From: Vandiemenella viatica
Lineage: Eukaryota; Arthropoda; Insecta; Orthoptera; Morabidae
NCBI GenBank assembly: GCA_031002005.1
Contig: JARYHS010009186.1
Span: 255,035,199-255,099,198, forward strand
Reading direction: 5' to 3'
Length of the DNA stretch: 64,000 nucleotides
Below, in pieces: positions 11,211 to 21,599 of this stretch (position 1 is the first letter of the stretch; every line of letters begins with the position of its first letter). Below the pieces are notes generated by a model. It saw only the letters and a program-made list of their open reading frames with translations. It was not told the origin of the DNA and searched no databases. A program made the translations under genes and the position numbers.

Positions 11211-11327
11211 CGCCTCTTCCTATGGAATGCCGACGTTTCGGCCGATCTATTTCGGTCTTCTTCTAGGAAGGTCTGAACGGGGCTACCAATCCGGAGAGCG
11301 CTCGTTGTACAATATTAGGAAGAGGCG
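11211..11327 (-). mobile_element. Palindromic unit with degenerate hammerhead-like core (copy 3)
   Basis: CGCCTCTTCCTA (11211-11222) and its inverted copy TAGGAAGAGGCG (11316-11327) enclose, on the minus strand, an imperfect helix (GACCGA-AATAGA-TCGGCC) followed by GAAACGTCGG (11229-11268). The layout matches the units at 27656 and 29834, but the CUGAUGA core is degraded to CTAGAAGA. Relationship to the other two is by architecture, not sequence. Confidence 0.45.
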
Positions 11328-12442
11328 GGGCGTTTACTAGGTGATTACTAGCGTTCGGATCTTTAAGAAAAGTCTTATTTTTTTCCTACCTGCTTTTTGA
11401 GCTGAAATGCTGAGTTAAACACTGATTCAACGTTTCTGATTGTTTTTAAATGTATTTTACATAGCATTTAATTGTATATTCACACCATTTTCCTAGTTTT
11501 GGTAATATTTCGATAACATTTATGGTCATATTTTGAAGAAAAATCTGGTAGTTTTTTTACTGTAATAGTACCGGGAATTCACTAGATATAGATGAGAAGA
11601 AATTAAGATAATTATTCCCAGAACAGTACTTCTGCTATACTGATGGGGGAAAAACATAACTAATTTTCACCGTGGTCACAATTCACCAGTCAAGAATTAA
11701 AGTTATACATTATTGTGACTCTCTAAACGTAATGTTCCGCCCGCCTTTTAATCTCGACAATGCAGCAGCAGCATTGCTCTGTCTATCAGCGTCAATCAAT
11801 GTCTCAATGAAATATCCTCAGTCATCATTAAATCAGCGGTGGATCAGTGAATATACCTATCGCCATGCCGAAGATAAATTTCCTAAAAGGGAGAAGTTAC
11901 GTAAGGGAATTTAGAGAGAAGTGAAAGAATTCTATTCTGTAAATTATCTGAAATTAAAGTGACTTCAACGAAACGATTTATAATTTAATTTCTCAATAGT
12001 GCAGCGAGTGCACGGAAGCATGCTGTCTGTCTACATGAAAGCAACACAACTAGATAAAATAAATTATATATAATTGAGCATATTTGATGTATAGTAAATT
12101 TTAATGTTGGTCATGTTTTGTGATTTTTGGGTCACATTTACCCAATTTGTAGATCATATTTGCCTGCATATTTATCTATCTTTTTTATTTTTATTTTTTG
12201 TCATAAAGATCCGAACCTTATTTATCAACAGCTGGGATTCCACGTCCAATGCGCAGCGCTGCCGCCTCATCAAAGATAACTAACTACATTTGCACATTAC
12301 TGTATTTCGTGGAGCTTCAGCGGCACTTTTCACCACGAAAGCTGTATCATCGAATTCCCCTTTGCACATCTTTCAGATGGGGTTGAAATAAATATATGTT
12401 TCCATTTAAGAAACCATACTTTGTTCAGTTTATCTGTGTTAC
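11328..12442. other. No feature recognised
   Basis: AT-rich; an 80-codon frame at 11672-11914 (+) has no recognised motif. Nothing else supported. Confidence 0.45.
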
Positions 12443-12450
12443 GTATAGTC

Positions 12451-12785
12451 CAGGGGTGGCCAACCGAAATGATCTTGCGAGTCTCTTTGGAAATGCATTA
12501 TAACTTCGCGGGCCGCATATAAAATTCTTACTCCCATATTAGATCTAGACGCAATATGGACATTTTTTTGGAGTGAAAAATTGAAACATAATGAGTTATT
12601 ATTGTGTTTGATATTATTCTTACATGTAAACCTAGATAATATAATAATAATGACACTAAACTCACATTGTAAAGAAATATATAATACTAAAAATGAAATA
12701 TAAAAAATATTTTGTAAAAGTGTGTTGAATCTCGCGAGCCGGAAAAAATGTTCAAGGCGGGCCGCATGCGGGTTGGTCACCCCTG
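12451..12785. mobile_element. Non-autonomous hAT element with perfect 8-bp TSD
   Basis: TIRs CAGGGGTGGCCAACC and (complement of the right end) CAGGGGTGACCAACC match at 14 of 15 positions. The perfect 8-bp duplication GTATAGTC lies at 12443-12450 and 12786-12793. The 335-bp interior has no transposase; its ends (GCGGGCCGCAT) relate it to the larger hAT relic at 51976. Confidence 0.92.
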
Positions 12786-12793
12786 GTATAGTC

Positions 12794-13386
12794 TCTAAAT
12801 GCCCCCTCACATACCACTGCATTCCGATATCAGCAACTGTTAAGGACGTGTTCACGTTTGCTGCACCATTTTGTTTTATAAATTCAGACGAGCATTCAAA
12901 AAAAAAAAAAAAAAAAGAGTTTCTATTACTGTTTAAGCATACTTTGTTACGAGAAACTTTAAAAAAAATATTTTGTAAATGTTGCGAATATTCTTTGCTG
13001 CAGATTTAGATTTCATTGTCATCAGTATAATTGTGGCGTCCACTTTAATTAATAATTACATTTGTTTAGTATTAGTTTGTAAGTAATTACCGTTCATTTG
13101 TTAGATTGTTGTCAGGGAAATTACAGTGTGTATATTGAAACCCCGGCACTCCGTGTAATGCATCATCCGTCGAGATCAATTGGAAGCGCAGGAGGCTGTA
13201 ATTAAGTAAGTAGTTCCCTTCACGCGAACAGTAATTAAAGTGACGCACAGCGGTGACTCATCTGACAGCTCTCTGTTGAAAAGTAATCGCGAGGATTAAG
13301 CCCCAATACATACAGAGTCAGTCGTAGCCAAAACAATGTGTCTTCGATAATCCTGCCTACTGTGTATTTGCTACCTCTTGAAATAG
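12794..13386. other. No feature recognised
   Basis: Unique-looking AT-rich sequence with an A18 run at about 12899. Confidence 0.45.
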
Positions 13387-13659
13387 TTTCTATGTAGGGA
13401 TGTAACGGATATCCGCATCCGCAAGTGCGGAACTTCCGCGTGAAATCCTACATCCGCTTTCACATCCGCAATTTTTAATGCGGATGTATGGCGGATATTT
13501 TGTTTACATTGCAGTATATATTATTTTTTTTCTTTTCTGCCCATCGTCGCTTAGCTAACAATAACGTGGTTGTTTTCTTTTGACGATCTTGAAATAAAAG
13601 TAACAATGAACTGAAATGTGTTATTACCTAAGCGACGAATTTTCAGGTTTGAACAGGAC

Positions 13660-13997
13660 ATCCGTGTAGAACTACCGTATGATGCGGTCTCCCGTTCACG
13701 CTAATAGAAGAGGTCCAACAAGATGTTCCAAGCAATAATTTCTACTCAAACTATCTCGCGGCACACCATGTGTTCTTATCGCACATTCGTAGGATGTTTC
13801 CTCCAATAGCTTCCTCCAATATCCATAGCTTGTTGGACAGCAAGGACCCTTTTTCGTTGCCTGGGAGTCCAACAACATCCAACGCGTCCTACTTGTAGTC
13901 CTGTAACCCCTTTCACGACCCATCAAGAGTTCTTTATCGAAAATCAGATCAACGTTGGTCCTACAAGTTGTACTGTGAATGCGCCACTAGAGCGGTG
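13660..13997. repeat. Inverted-repeat cargo shared with hAT-C copy 3
   Basis: Clearly homologous to 55060-55402 at the same relative position in hAT-C copy 3 (for example AGAAGAGGTCCAACAA, GCGGCACACCA, TCCTACAAGTTG.ACTGTGAATG). In copy 3 the block is bounded by inverted ATTCAC.GTCCAAC ends; here the left end is lost. Confidence 0.6.
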
Positions 13998-14025
13998 GGA
14001 AGGCGGATGGAAGGCAAGGAACCGA

Positions 14026-14261
14026 TCGTGATGGATGAGCGGTAACACTCTGCCCTCTCATTCGAGAGGACGCGGGTTCGAATCCCCGTCCGGGCATCCA
14101 GATTTGGGTCTTCCATGGTTCCCCCAAATCACTCCAGGCGAATGCTTCCTTTAAAATGCCGTGGCCGAATTCCTTACCGAGCTTCCATCTTTTCCCGCCT
14201 CTAATGATCTCGATCTCGATGTCGACAAGGCCATAACAAAAAAATAAAAAATAAAATAAAA
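14026..14261 (+). mobile_element. SINE-A copy in hAT-C copy 1
   Basis: B box GGTTCGAATCCCCGTCC, body with a small deletion after CAGGCGAATGC, and 3' end GATCTCGATCTCGATGTCGA with an A-rich tail to about 14261. Confidence 0.85.
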
Positions 14262-14648
14262 AGCGAGCACGGAAATCTGTGATGTCGTGGCCTTGTGCTT
14301 GACGCTTGACTTAGTCGCGCCACGAGCTCCGCAAAGTTCATATGTCAAAGATTGGTTTTTAACGCGAGCGTGGTTATGTAAATAATTTAATTCACTTGTG
14401 AAATCATCCCGCGTTTTTTTGTTGTTTAAAACATGACGCCAAAAATAAATCAGTTTGACAGTATTATACGGAAATAGACTTTACCTATGAAAAAAGGTTT
14501 AATTTGGCATAAAATACTTATTTTCATTTTAAATTTATTTTAATAAAATATTAAAATCTAGATAATTATAAATTTATTGTCCCGCATCCACTTCCGCAAA
14601 ACATCCGCGTATGTCAAGCACCGAACATCCGCATCCGCATAGATAACA

Positions 14649-15245
14649 TCATCTACATCTACATCTACATCCATACTCTGCAAATCACAAACATTGTGGG
14701 TGGCAGAGGGTGCTAAGCACCAATCCTAAACCCGCGCATTCCAATACCGAATAGCACGAGGATAGAAAGAATACATAAAAGCATCAGTACGGCATCTTAT
14801 TTCTCGAATCTTATCCCTACGGTCATTGCGACCGAAATAGGTTGGCGGAAGAAGTATTTCATTGCACTCGAAATTTAAATTTTTTGGCATATTCTCCAAT
14901 AAATTCGAACGCAAGCTACGTCGTCTGTCTTCCAAACTATCCCAGCCCAATCTATGTATCAATTCTGTGACGCTTTCATAAGGGCTGTAGCAGCCAGTCA
15001 CGAATCGAGCGGCTCTCCTCTGCACCCTCTCAAGTGAGTCAATCAGAACCTGGCGATACGGATCCCAGACTCCACAACAGTAATCCAGATGCGGGCGCAC
15101 TAGTGTTTTATACGCTATCTCCTTTGTATGAGCATTACAATTCCTCAAAATACGACCTATGAATCGTAATTTAGAATTAGCCTTGCCTACGATGGAAGTT
15201 ATGTGCATGTCCCATTTCATGTTGCTCTGTACTATCACCCCCAGA
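14649..15245 (-). pseudogene. LINE-T copy C, RT C-terminal fragment
   Basis: (CATCTA)n tail at 14649-14672, then a minus-strand frame open from 15259 to 14726 (177 codons as read, its start codon not a true ATG). It carries QSNMKWDMHITSIVGKAN, KTLVRPHLDYCCGVWDPYR, ERVQRRAARFVTGCYS and DRRDKIREIRCRTDAFMYS, and is colinear with copy B. It begins at the YLGV block, so the catalytic RT is absent: a 5'-truncated insertion, and the least damaged LINE-T fragment here. Confidence 0.85.
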
Positions 15246-15268
15246 TCCGTTACTATCATATTTCTAAC

Positions 15269-15847
15269 GACGTTTTCGTGATGTACCCTTGTATAGCGTG
15301 ATACCTACACAATACTTGGTCATAATTAACCTAATATTTTGCATTCATACTTTCCTAATTAGTTAAGCAATAGTACGGTGGATAACATTTGGTGCAGACC
15401 ACCTGAATTCATGGTTTGGTGGAAAGGAACATTTCGAGGCGAATACAAATATTACAGACAATCAGGAACACAACTGAAGCAACTGTACTCAGTGCTAGTG
15501 ACACTATGGACACACTGTTGTGGGATGGAAAGAAGTAAGGAATTGCGCGAAAGCACTGATATGCAGATAAAACAAATCTTTCTGAGACCTTATAATTTTC
15601 CCTTTTGTTACTGTCTGTTTTCCTAATAGATGGTCTAGATTGTGAGAAATTTACACGTGGTTTCGGTTCAACGCAGCCGTAACGCACGTTAGTAACAATA
15701 ATTTGTTTCAAAATCTGTCACACTCTGAGGAATACAGCAGCTAAGGTGGAGATGTTACATTTTGAGAAAATTGTTATTGTGTTTAAATTGTGTATTCGAT
15801 TAAAGACTTGGATGATTCGAGCCCGCTTATAGCTGTTGTATGTTGAA
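15269..15847. other. No feature recognised
   Basis: Unique-looking; overlapping short frames on both strands (15378-15711) show no family signature. Confidence 0.45.
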
Positions 15848-16060
15848 ACAGCTGTGGTAACGCTCTGTCCTTGCATTCGTGGGGCGGTAGGTTCGAATCC
15901 CCGACCCATCATCCGTATTTAGATTTCCCATGGTTTTCCAAAATCAGTCCAGGGGAGTGTCACTACGGTTCATTCAAAAAGCTGAGGCCGAATTACTTCC
16001 CGCTCCTGCCTGTAATGACCTCGACGTCGACAAGCCGTAAAGCCCTAGAGAAAAGAGAAT
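15848..16060 (+). mobile_element. Diverged SINE-A copy
   Basis: GGTTCGAATCCCCGACCCA, TAGATTTCCCATGGTTTTCC and GACCTCGACGTCGACAAGCC are still recognisable; many substitutions make this one of the oldest copies. Confidence 0.75.
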
Positions 16061-16084
16061 TCACAATTCCCGGAGTTTCAAGTG

Positions 16085-16165
16085 GCGCTGTGGGGGCTCA
16101 GTGACTAAGACGTCAGACTGGAGATCGAAAGGTTGCAGGTTCTAATCCTGACTAGGCGAAAGCTT
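16085..16165 (+). repeat. tRNA-like (SINE head) fragment
   Basis: GGCTCAGTGACTAAG followed by GGAGATCGAAAGGTTGCAGG and TTCTAATCCTG resembles RNA polymerase III A and B boxes of a Ser/Tyr-type tRNA-derived head. It does not fold as a functional tRNA by inspection and has no SINE-A body, so it is a different SINE or a tRNA relic. Confidence 0.4.
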
Positions 16166-16243
16166 CAAAAACAAGTGATGTCTTCTAAGTATTTATATTA
16201 ATGTACTACATGAACATACTTAGATAACATAACTGATATTACT

Positions 16244-16513
16244 TTTTTTTTTACTATTTCATTCCTCTCAGCTGAAGGCTGGGAGGCGGGCTGCTGTAGA
16301 GTCACAAAGACTCTTTTCAGCCAATCTACTACTACGGGGAGGGAAGGGGGATGGAAGGTCGACCGTGGACTTGTAGGGTACCATCCCAGTATTCGCCTTG
16401 AGTGGTTGAGGAAATCCTCGGAAAACCTCAACCAGGATTGCCGAACGAGGTTTGACCCTCGTCCTCCCGAATGATAGGTAAGAGGCCGAAAACGGCCTCC
16501 TCCCATATCGATG
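16244..16513 (-). mobile_element. SINE-J: SINE with a Jockey-LINE-like 3' tail, 12-bp TSD
   Basis: A perfect 12-bp duplication, ACTGATATTACT, lies at 16232-16243 and 16514-16525. On the minus strand: a tRNA-like head (GGAGGACGAGGGTCAAACC), a body related to the SINE-A core (GAGGTTTTCCGAGGATTTCC, AGGCGAATACTGGGATGG), then a tail TTGGCTGAA - hairpin - CAGCCCGCC - hairpin - GAATGAAAT and poly-A. The tail blocks match the 3' end of the Jockey LINE that ends 30 bp away. Confidence 0.8.
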
Positions 16514-16788
16514 ACTGATATTACTTCATATATATATATATATATTTATTGTCATTTCATTCATCCCCCTTAATGGGGGAAGCGGGCTGGCAGCACACAT
16601 GTCGTGCTCTTCAGCCAAATGATAATACAATTTACAATAGATTTTCGTAAAGGAATGTTTACACTTTTACAAAAATTATACAGTTGATTTGCATTAAGTT
16701 GTTACATGATCAAAGTTGTAGTTTTGTACAATATTTTGTTTGCTTATCTTGCAGATTTGTGGCTAGTAGTAGGCGATTTTGATGTCAT

Positions 16789-19644
16789 TCACAGAGTGGG
16801 GTAAATTTTTGTTCTCTTCTCTTGTTGAGGTATTGTAGGTGGTCGGTCTCTGTGCTGGGTTATATAAAGGATATTTTGGAGGTGCAGTGTTGGTGGGATC
16901 TGTTTGTAACAGGAGGGGAGATGAAGTGGTTCTTTAAGTAGGCGGTGAGTTATAGGATTTTTGTTTAGAAGGCTATTGATAGCATATTTTAGCCGGAGGG
17001 ATTCTATGTGGATCAGTATGTGAGGAAAACGCATTCTGGTATAAAGCTGTTGGGTAGGAGAAGGTAGTCTTATTCGGTAGGCGATTCGGAGGGCGTGGCG
17101 TTCTATTATTTGGAGTCTATTGTAGAAGTGATCAGGGGCGGAGAGCCATGAGAGGTGACCATAAGTTAAGATGGGGCGAAGAAATGCTTTGTATGTATTT
17201 ATGATGACCTGGCTATGTAGTCCCCAGGATGTTCCAGTAAGTAATTTTAAAAGGTTTAGGCGGGTTTGGGCTTTGGAGTTGATGGTTCTAAGATGAGGTG
17301 TCCATGTAAGATGTCGGTCGAGGGTGATTCCTAGGTATGTAACTGTGGGTTGTAGCTGGATGGGATGATTGTATATGGTTATGTTAAAATCAGCGAGCCT
17401 GTATCTTTTACTAGTTTTTCCAAAAATAATGGCTTGTGTTTTATTGGGATTAATTATTAGTCGCCAGCGGTTGCACCATTGATGAAGTTGTCTAGTATGA
17501 TCTGTAGGGCTTTCTCCGACTGTTGAAGGGTTTTATGAACGGCGAGGTAGGCGGTGTCATCGGCGTACTTAAGGATATATGTAGGTGGTGCGGGAATGGG
17601 TATATCGGTTATGTACATGATGTATAAGAGGGGCGACAGGACAGACCCTTGGGGGACACCTGCGGTCATGGTGAAGATGCGGGAGAGAATGTTGTTTATG
17701 GAAACGAAAGAGGTACGGTTGGTGAGGAAGGAAGCTATTGTGCGAATGTAGGTGATAGGAAGGGCGAAGGTTTGCAATTTGAAAATGAGGCCAGCGTGCC
17801 ATACTCGATCAAAAGCCTTTTTCAATATCTAATAGTATAAGTATTGCTGATCTGTGGGTGTTGATGTGGGTGGTCAGAAGGTGCATAAGTCTGAGGAGTT
17901 GATCTTGGGTCGATAGGTTTGGACGGAAGCCACACTGGGCGGGGGATAGGAGAGAGTGTTGTGATAGATGTTTGTGGATACGTCGTGATAGTATGGTTTC
18001 AAATGTTTTGCTGAAGACGGAGGTGAGGCTGATGGGGCGGTATGAGTTCGGATCTGATGTGGGTTTGTTAGGTTTGGGGAACATAAGGATTTTTGAAGAT
18101 TTCCATTTTGGGGGATAGATGCCAGAGTATAGTACGATTGTATATAGATGAGCTAGGAGTTGATGGAAAGAGCGGGGTGCTTCTTTGAGGTGGCGATAAG
18201 TGATTGAATCTGGGCCCGGGGCAGTATTTTTCTTCGTTCTGAGGACGGATAGGATGTCATTAGCTGTGATAGGGGTGTTAAGTCCAGTACGGCTGACGGT
18301 TTGAATGTAGTTGAAGTCGGGGAGGAGGGGAGGTGATGTAGGGTTGGCACGCTGTTCGATGATATGGGAGTCTGTGTAGTCGAATTTGGGGTCGTTTGGG
18401 ACAGTGTGGATGGTTTCAAGTAGGTTGGCGAAGAGGTTGGCTTTTTGAGTGTTGTCGGGGACAGGAAGGTTGTTGTGGAGGAGGGGGTAGTTGGGGGCGG
18501 GTTTGAGACCAGTTAAGCGGCGGAAGGTGGACCAGTATTGGGAGGAGTTTTGCGAATGTTTTTGGCTTAGTTGGTTGCAGGTGTCCCTCCATGTGCGTCT
18601 TTTCTGAGCGGCGATACAGTTGCGGACTGTTCGCTGGAGTTGTCGGTGGAGGGTGAGTAGCTGACGGTCATGGGTTCTTAGGTAGGTGCGGAAGAGGCGA
18701 CGTGAGATATGAAGAAGTTGAAGGGCTCGTCTGGATAGTGATGGTTTGTGAGGGGTGATAGGAGTCAAGGGGATATGAGCGGCAGTAGCGTCTGTGATTG
18801 TACGTTGGAGGTATTCGGCGGTTCTAAGTAGGCTGTCTGCGTCTATGATATTTGGGTTGTCTGTCGCTATCTGGTCGTCTATGTATTTCCTGTAGTCTTT
18901 CCAATTGGTTTTATTGTAGTTTGAATATATTTATGGGGTGTGGGGTTGGGTGGGTGCGGGGTGTGGGGGGCATTGTACTGGATGGAAAGCATAATGGGGA
19001 GGTGATCACTACCGATTGGATCGAGGACATGAAGGGTGGAGCGGGTTAGTATATTGGGAGAAGCTATAACAACGTCAGGGGTTGTGTTTGATTCGGGACG
19101 TGTGGGTAATGGGATGTTAATGATGTCACCTCTCATGGCGGTTAGGATGTTATGAAATTGATGAAGTTCTTGCTGGGTGCGGCTATGGATATTGATATCT
19201 GCCATGATGATGTATGAGCTGTAATGTTTATCTATATATGATATAAAATTTAAAGGGAGGGGAACACCGGGTCGAATGTATATGGTGACAAGGGTGACTG
19301 TGAGGGATTTGAGAAAGACTGTGGCAATGATATGTTCAGATGGATGGTTGAGTGGTGGGTGTATTTTGATGGGGATATGATGCTTATAGCCAATGGCCAC
19401 TCCCCCGCGTGCTATAGGCGCTGGGGTTGTCGGTTCGGGTGAGCTGGTAGGGTGACATACGGATGTGATGGTGGGGTTGGAGGAAGGTTTCATTTAGCAT
19501 AAAGCAATGGATGTCGTGTGTAGCGAGGGTATGCAGGAGGAGGTTTTTGTTCGTTGGGAGTGATCGGATATTATTGAAAAGTATATTGTGGGAAAGTGGC
19601 ATATTAGGAATAGTTCTAGTTGTGGAGTTGGTGGGTTTAGACAA
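16789..19644 (-). pseudogene. Jockey ORF2 (endonuclease-reverse transcriptase), several frameshifts
   Basis: ORF2 nicks target DNA and reverse-transcribes element RNA. Endonuclease: FNNIRSLPTNK at the start, then ARGGVAIGYKH, MADINIHSR (in place of GDFN) and GSDHLPI, the terminal catalytic SDH. RT: NTAPGPDSITYRHLK, PNSYRPISLTSVFSK, QCGFRPNLSTQDQL, LDIEK|KAFDRVWH, GVPQGSVLSP and catalytic KYADD (about 17570). The thumb and C-terminus (HQWCNRW, YLGITLDRHLTW, ILTYGHLSW) run to a stop at 16789. Shifts near 19415, 18925, 17820 (one extra A in an A5 run) and 17470 (one base missing) prevent translation, but each segment is free of stops. Possible start ATG: 19575 region (MPLSHN). Confidence 0.85.
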
Positions 19645-20980
19645 GGGTTTCTAGGGGCAGAAATTGGAAGTGGGCGTTATTGTGAGAGTAGGTGGCGTTT
19701 ATTTGTATTCCAAATACTGCTTTTGCTGCAATTGAAATTTGCGCCAGGGTGTGTTCACGGGAGAAGGGATTTAGGTTTTGTAATGTGATTGTCATGAATC
19801 TTAGGATATCTTCTATGGTCGGTGGAGGACGGATGGAGTTGGTGGGTGGTGTGGGAGGATCAATGGGTCGGAGGGGTACTGTGAGTTCTGCTTTGGTAGG
19901 CGCTGGCTTTGATTTGCATTTAATGGAATAGGTAGGATGGTTTTGGTCACAGGTATTGCAGGTGGGAGTTTTCTGAAGGTTTGGGCAAGCTTTTAAGAAG
20001 TGGTTCTCTTTGCAGTGTGGACAGATAGGGGTGTTCTTGCAGTTTGCCGTTAGGTGGTCATTGTATTGTAGACAACGTGCACACAGTGTGGGTTGGGGGG
20101 AAGGGGTTTTTGATGGTTCCACTCTATGTTTTTGATGGTAGATTATGGCTCCATTTCTAAGCAGTTGATCAATTGTTGATGCGTCTTCAGTTAGTACTCT
20201 GATCATGTAAGTGGGTCCTAAGCTGTTCTTGATTCGGAGGGCTTTTCGAACATGTAATTCGTCGTTCGAGTTGAGTTCGGCGACTACCTCTTCTTCAGTT
20301 ATTGTTGGGTCGACTCCTCGGATGACTGCTGTGAGTGTAGGAGGTCTTCTAGGTGGGGTTGGTTGTTTTGGTGGGGATGAGGTGACAGTTGTTAAGTTGG
20401 CGTTGTCGCCAAATGAAGGTAGTCCAATTTTGTTTTAAGTAATTTAGGGAAGTCTGGTTCATTACTCTTGATGATCATACCGTTTTTAGTGGGGATAAGT
20501 TGATGGATAGAAATGTTTGGTATATGTCGTTTGATGAATTTGCTTAGGGTTTTACTGTTCATATATTCAGGGAAGGTCCCTTTTAGTAGGTATGTATGAA
20601 TAGTCTGTGACGTGGATGGAGGTGATGATGAAGTGTCCATAACTTCGTATGCGGTTGTTGCACTATTGGATAAGGAGGTTTGTGGCGATGGTAATGAGCC
20701 ACTTTTGATCTGTTCGTAGGGTTTTGCATTATTTCTGGCAGTTTGAAGATAGCTGGTGCCACGTGGTGGTTTCTGAACTATCTGTGGAAGATTTTGATGA
20801 ATGCCTTCAGATGCAGCGGGGCAGATGATTGATGAGGAGGTGGTGGTGGTGGTGCTGATGGTGGTTGTAGTAATAACTGAAGATGTAGCCATGGTGTAGA
20901 AGTGGGGGCTAGTAGTGACAGTGGGTGGAAGGATGGTAGGGTTGGTATCTGAAAGGTCCATAGCGTTACCGTACATTGGT
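19637..20980 (-). pseudogene. Jockey ORF1 (Gag-like nucleic-acid-binding protein), one frameshift
   Basis: ORF1 of the Jockey element; family members bind element RNA and carry it to the nucleus. The N-terminal third is Ser/Thr/Pro-rich and of low complexity. The middle holds a PRE_C2HC-type region (AVIRGVDPTITEEEVVAELN, about 20330-20270). Three knuckles follow: C-x2-C-x5-H-x4-C (about 20084-20040), C-x2-C-x3-H-x4-C (about 20030-19992) and C-x2-C-x3-H-x6-C. The frame shifts by one base near 20425 inside an A-rich run, joining two otherwise open frames (21099-20392 and about 20390-19637). A plausible ATG is near 20977. It stops just ahead of ORF2, as in related elements. Confidence 0.8.
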
Positions 20981-21025
20981 GTGTCCGGTGGATGTGCAGC
21001 AGTTGGGGGAGCAGGCGTTACCAGT

Positions 21026-21275
21026 TGGCAGGCGAAGTCCGTGAGCAGGCGAAGCCCCTGAGCAGGCGAAGTCGGTGAGCAGGCGAAGTCGGTGAGCACG
21101 CGAAGTCGGTGAGCAGGCGAAGTCCGTGGGCACGCGAAGTCAGTGGGCAGGCGAAGCCCGAGGGCACGTAAAGCCCGAGGGCAGGTGAAGTCCGATGTCA
21201 GGCGAAGTCCGAGGTCAGGCAGAGTCCGTGGGCAGGGGGTGTCCGCCAGTAGGCGAAATCCGTTGGCCGGCAGAA
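21026..21275 (-). repeat. 17-bp minisatellite at the Jockey 5' end
   Basis: About 14 tandem variants of GAGCAGGCGAAGTCGGT (plus-strand writing), diverging to the right (GGGCAGGTGAAGTCCGA, CAGTAGGCGAAATCCGT). They sit immediately upstream of ORF1 of the minus-strand Jockey element, in its 5' UTR position. Seventeen is not a multiple of three, so it is not a coding repeat. Some LINE families use 5' monomer arrays as promoters; here that is inference. Confidence 0.8.
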
Positions 21276-21290
21276 GGCAACTTTTGCCTC

Positions 21291-21589
21291 AGATGTGTAA
21301 AACACACTACGGAAAACCTAGTCTTTTTCCGCGACGTCTCACAATACGTAATTCACTAATTGTTCTAGATAACAGTCTGACAACTACGAATGTGTCACAA
21401 TAATAGCGAATAAACAATAAATTCTCACAACAATATCAACAACGATGCGCAAATGTTTTAGATGTCCGATGCTGATATTACTCTCATACGTGGCTCTAAA
21501 TAACGAATAGATCAGCAATGTGACTAGGAGAGAGATTGTTCTGCTTAACTGAATTGATAACACCGTGTATGGTACTTTTTTTCTCTAAA
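21291..21589. other. Spacer between two LINEs
   Basis: No feature recognised; the last ten bases (21590-21599) are the target duplication of the R1 element. Confidence 0.5.
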
Positions 21590-21599
21590 TATCGAGGTA

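Larger units (their letters stand above)
13395..15260. mobile_element. hAT-C family element, copy 1, with nested LINE and SINE
   Basis: Left end TAGGGATGTAACGGAT, complement of the right end TATGATAGTAACGGAT. Near-matching 8-bp flanks TTTCTATG (13387-13394) and TTTCTAAC (15261-15268). Repeated CATCCGC words lie near both ends. A SINE-A (14026-14261) and a LINE-T fragment (14649-15245) are inserted inside. Two more copies lie at 53038 and 54770. No transposase is recognisable. Confidence 0.75.
16527..21290 (-). mobile_element. Jockey-clade non-LTR retrotransposon, nearly complete
   Basis: Minus-strand LINE of about 4.75 kb. From 5' to 3': a 17-bp minisatellite (about 21275-21026), ORF1 with three zinc knuckles, ORF2 with apurinic-type endonuclease and RT, and a 3' UTR ending GAATGAAATGACAATAAAT plus an (AT)n tail at 16527-16546. 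Both ORFs are broken only by single-base shifts (about 20425, 19415, 18925, 17820 and 17470); almost no nonsense codons occur in the right frames. The clade call rests on the gag-like ORF1, the RT block layout (GVPQGSVLSP, KYADDTAYLAV) and the hairpin-rich tail. Confidence 0.85.

Noticed and set aside
12439..12855. 138-codon minus-strand frame
   Set aside because: It runs straight through both ends of the hAT element and its target duplication, so it is not a gene.
16085..16165. Possible functional tRNA gene
   Set aside because: A- and B-box-like words are present but no consistent cloverleaf can be drawn; more like a SINE head.
21026..21275. CRISPR-like array of short repeats
   Set aside because: 17-bp units are contiguous with no spacers, in a eukaryotic LINE context; it is a minisatellite.
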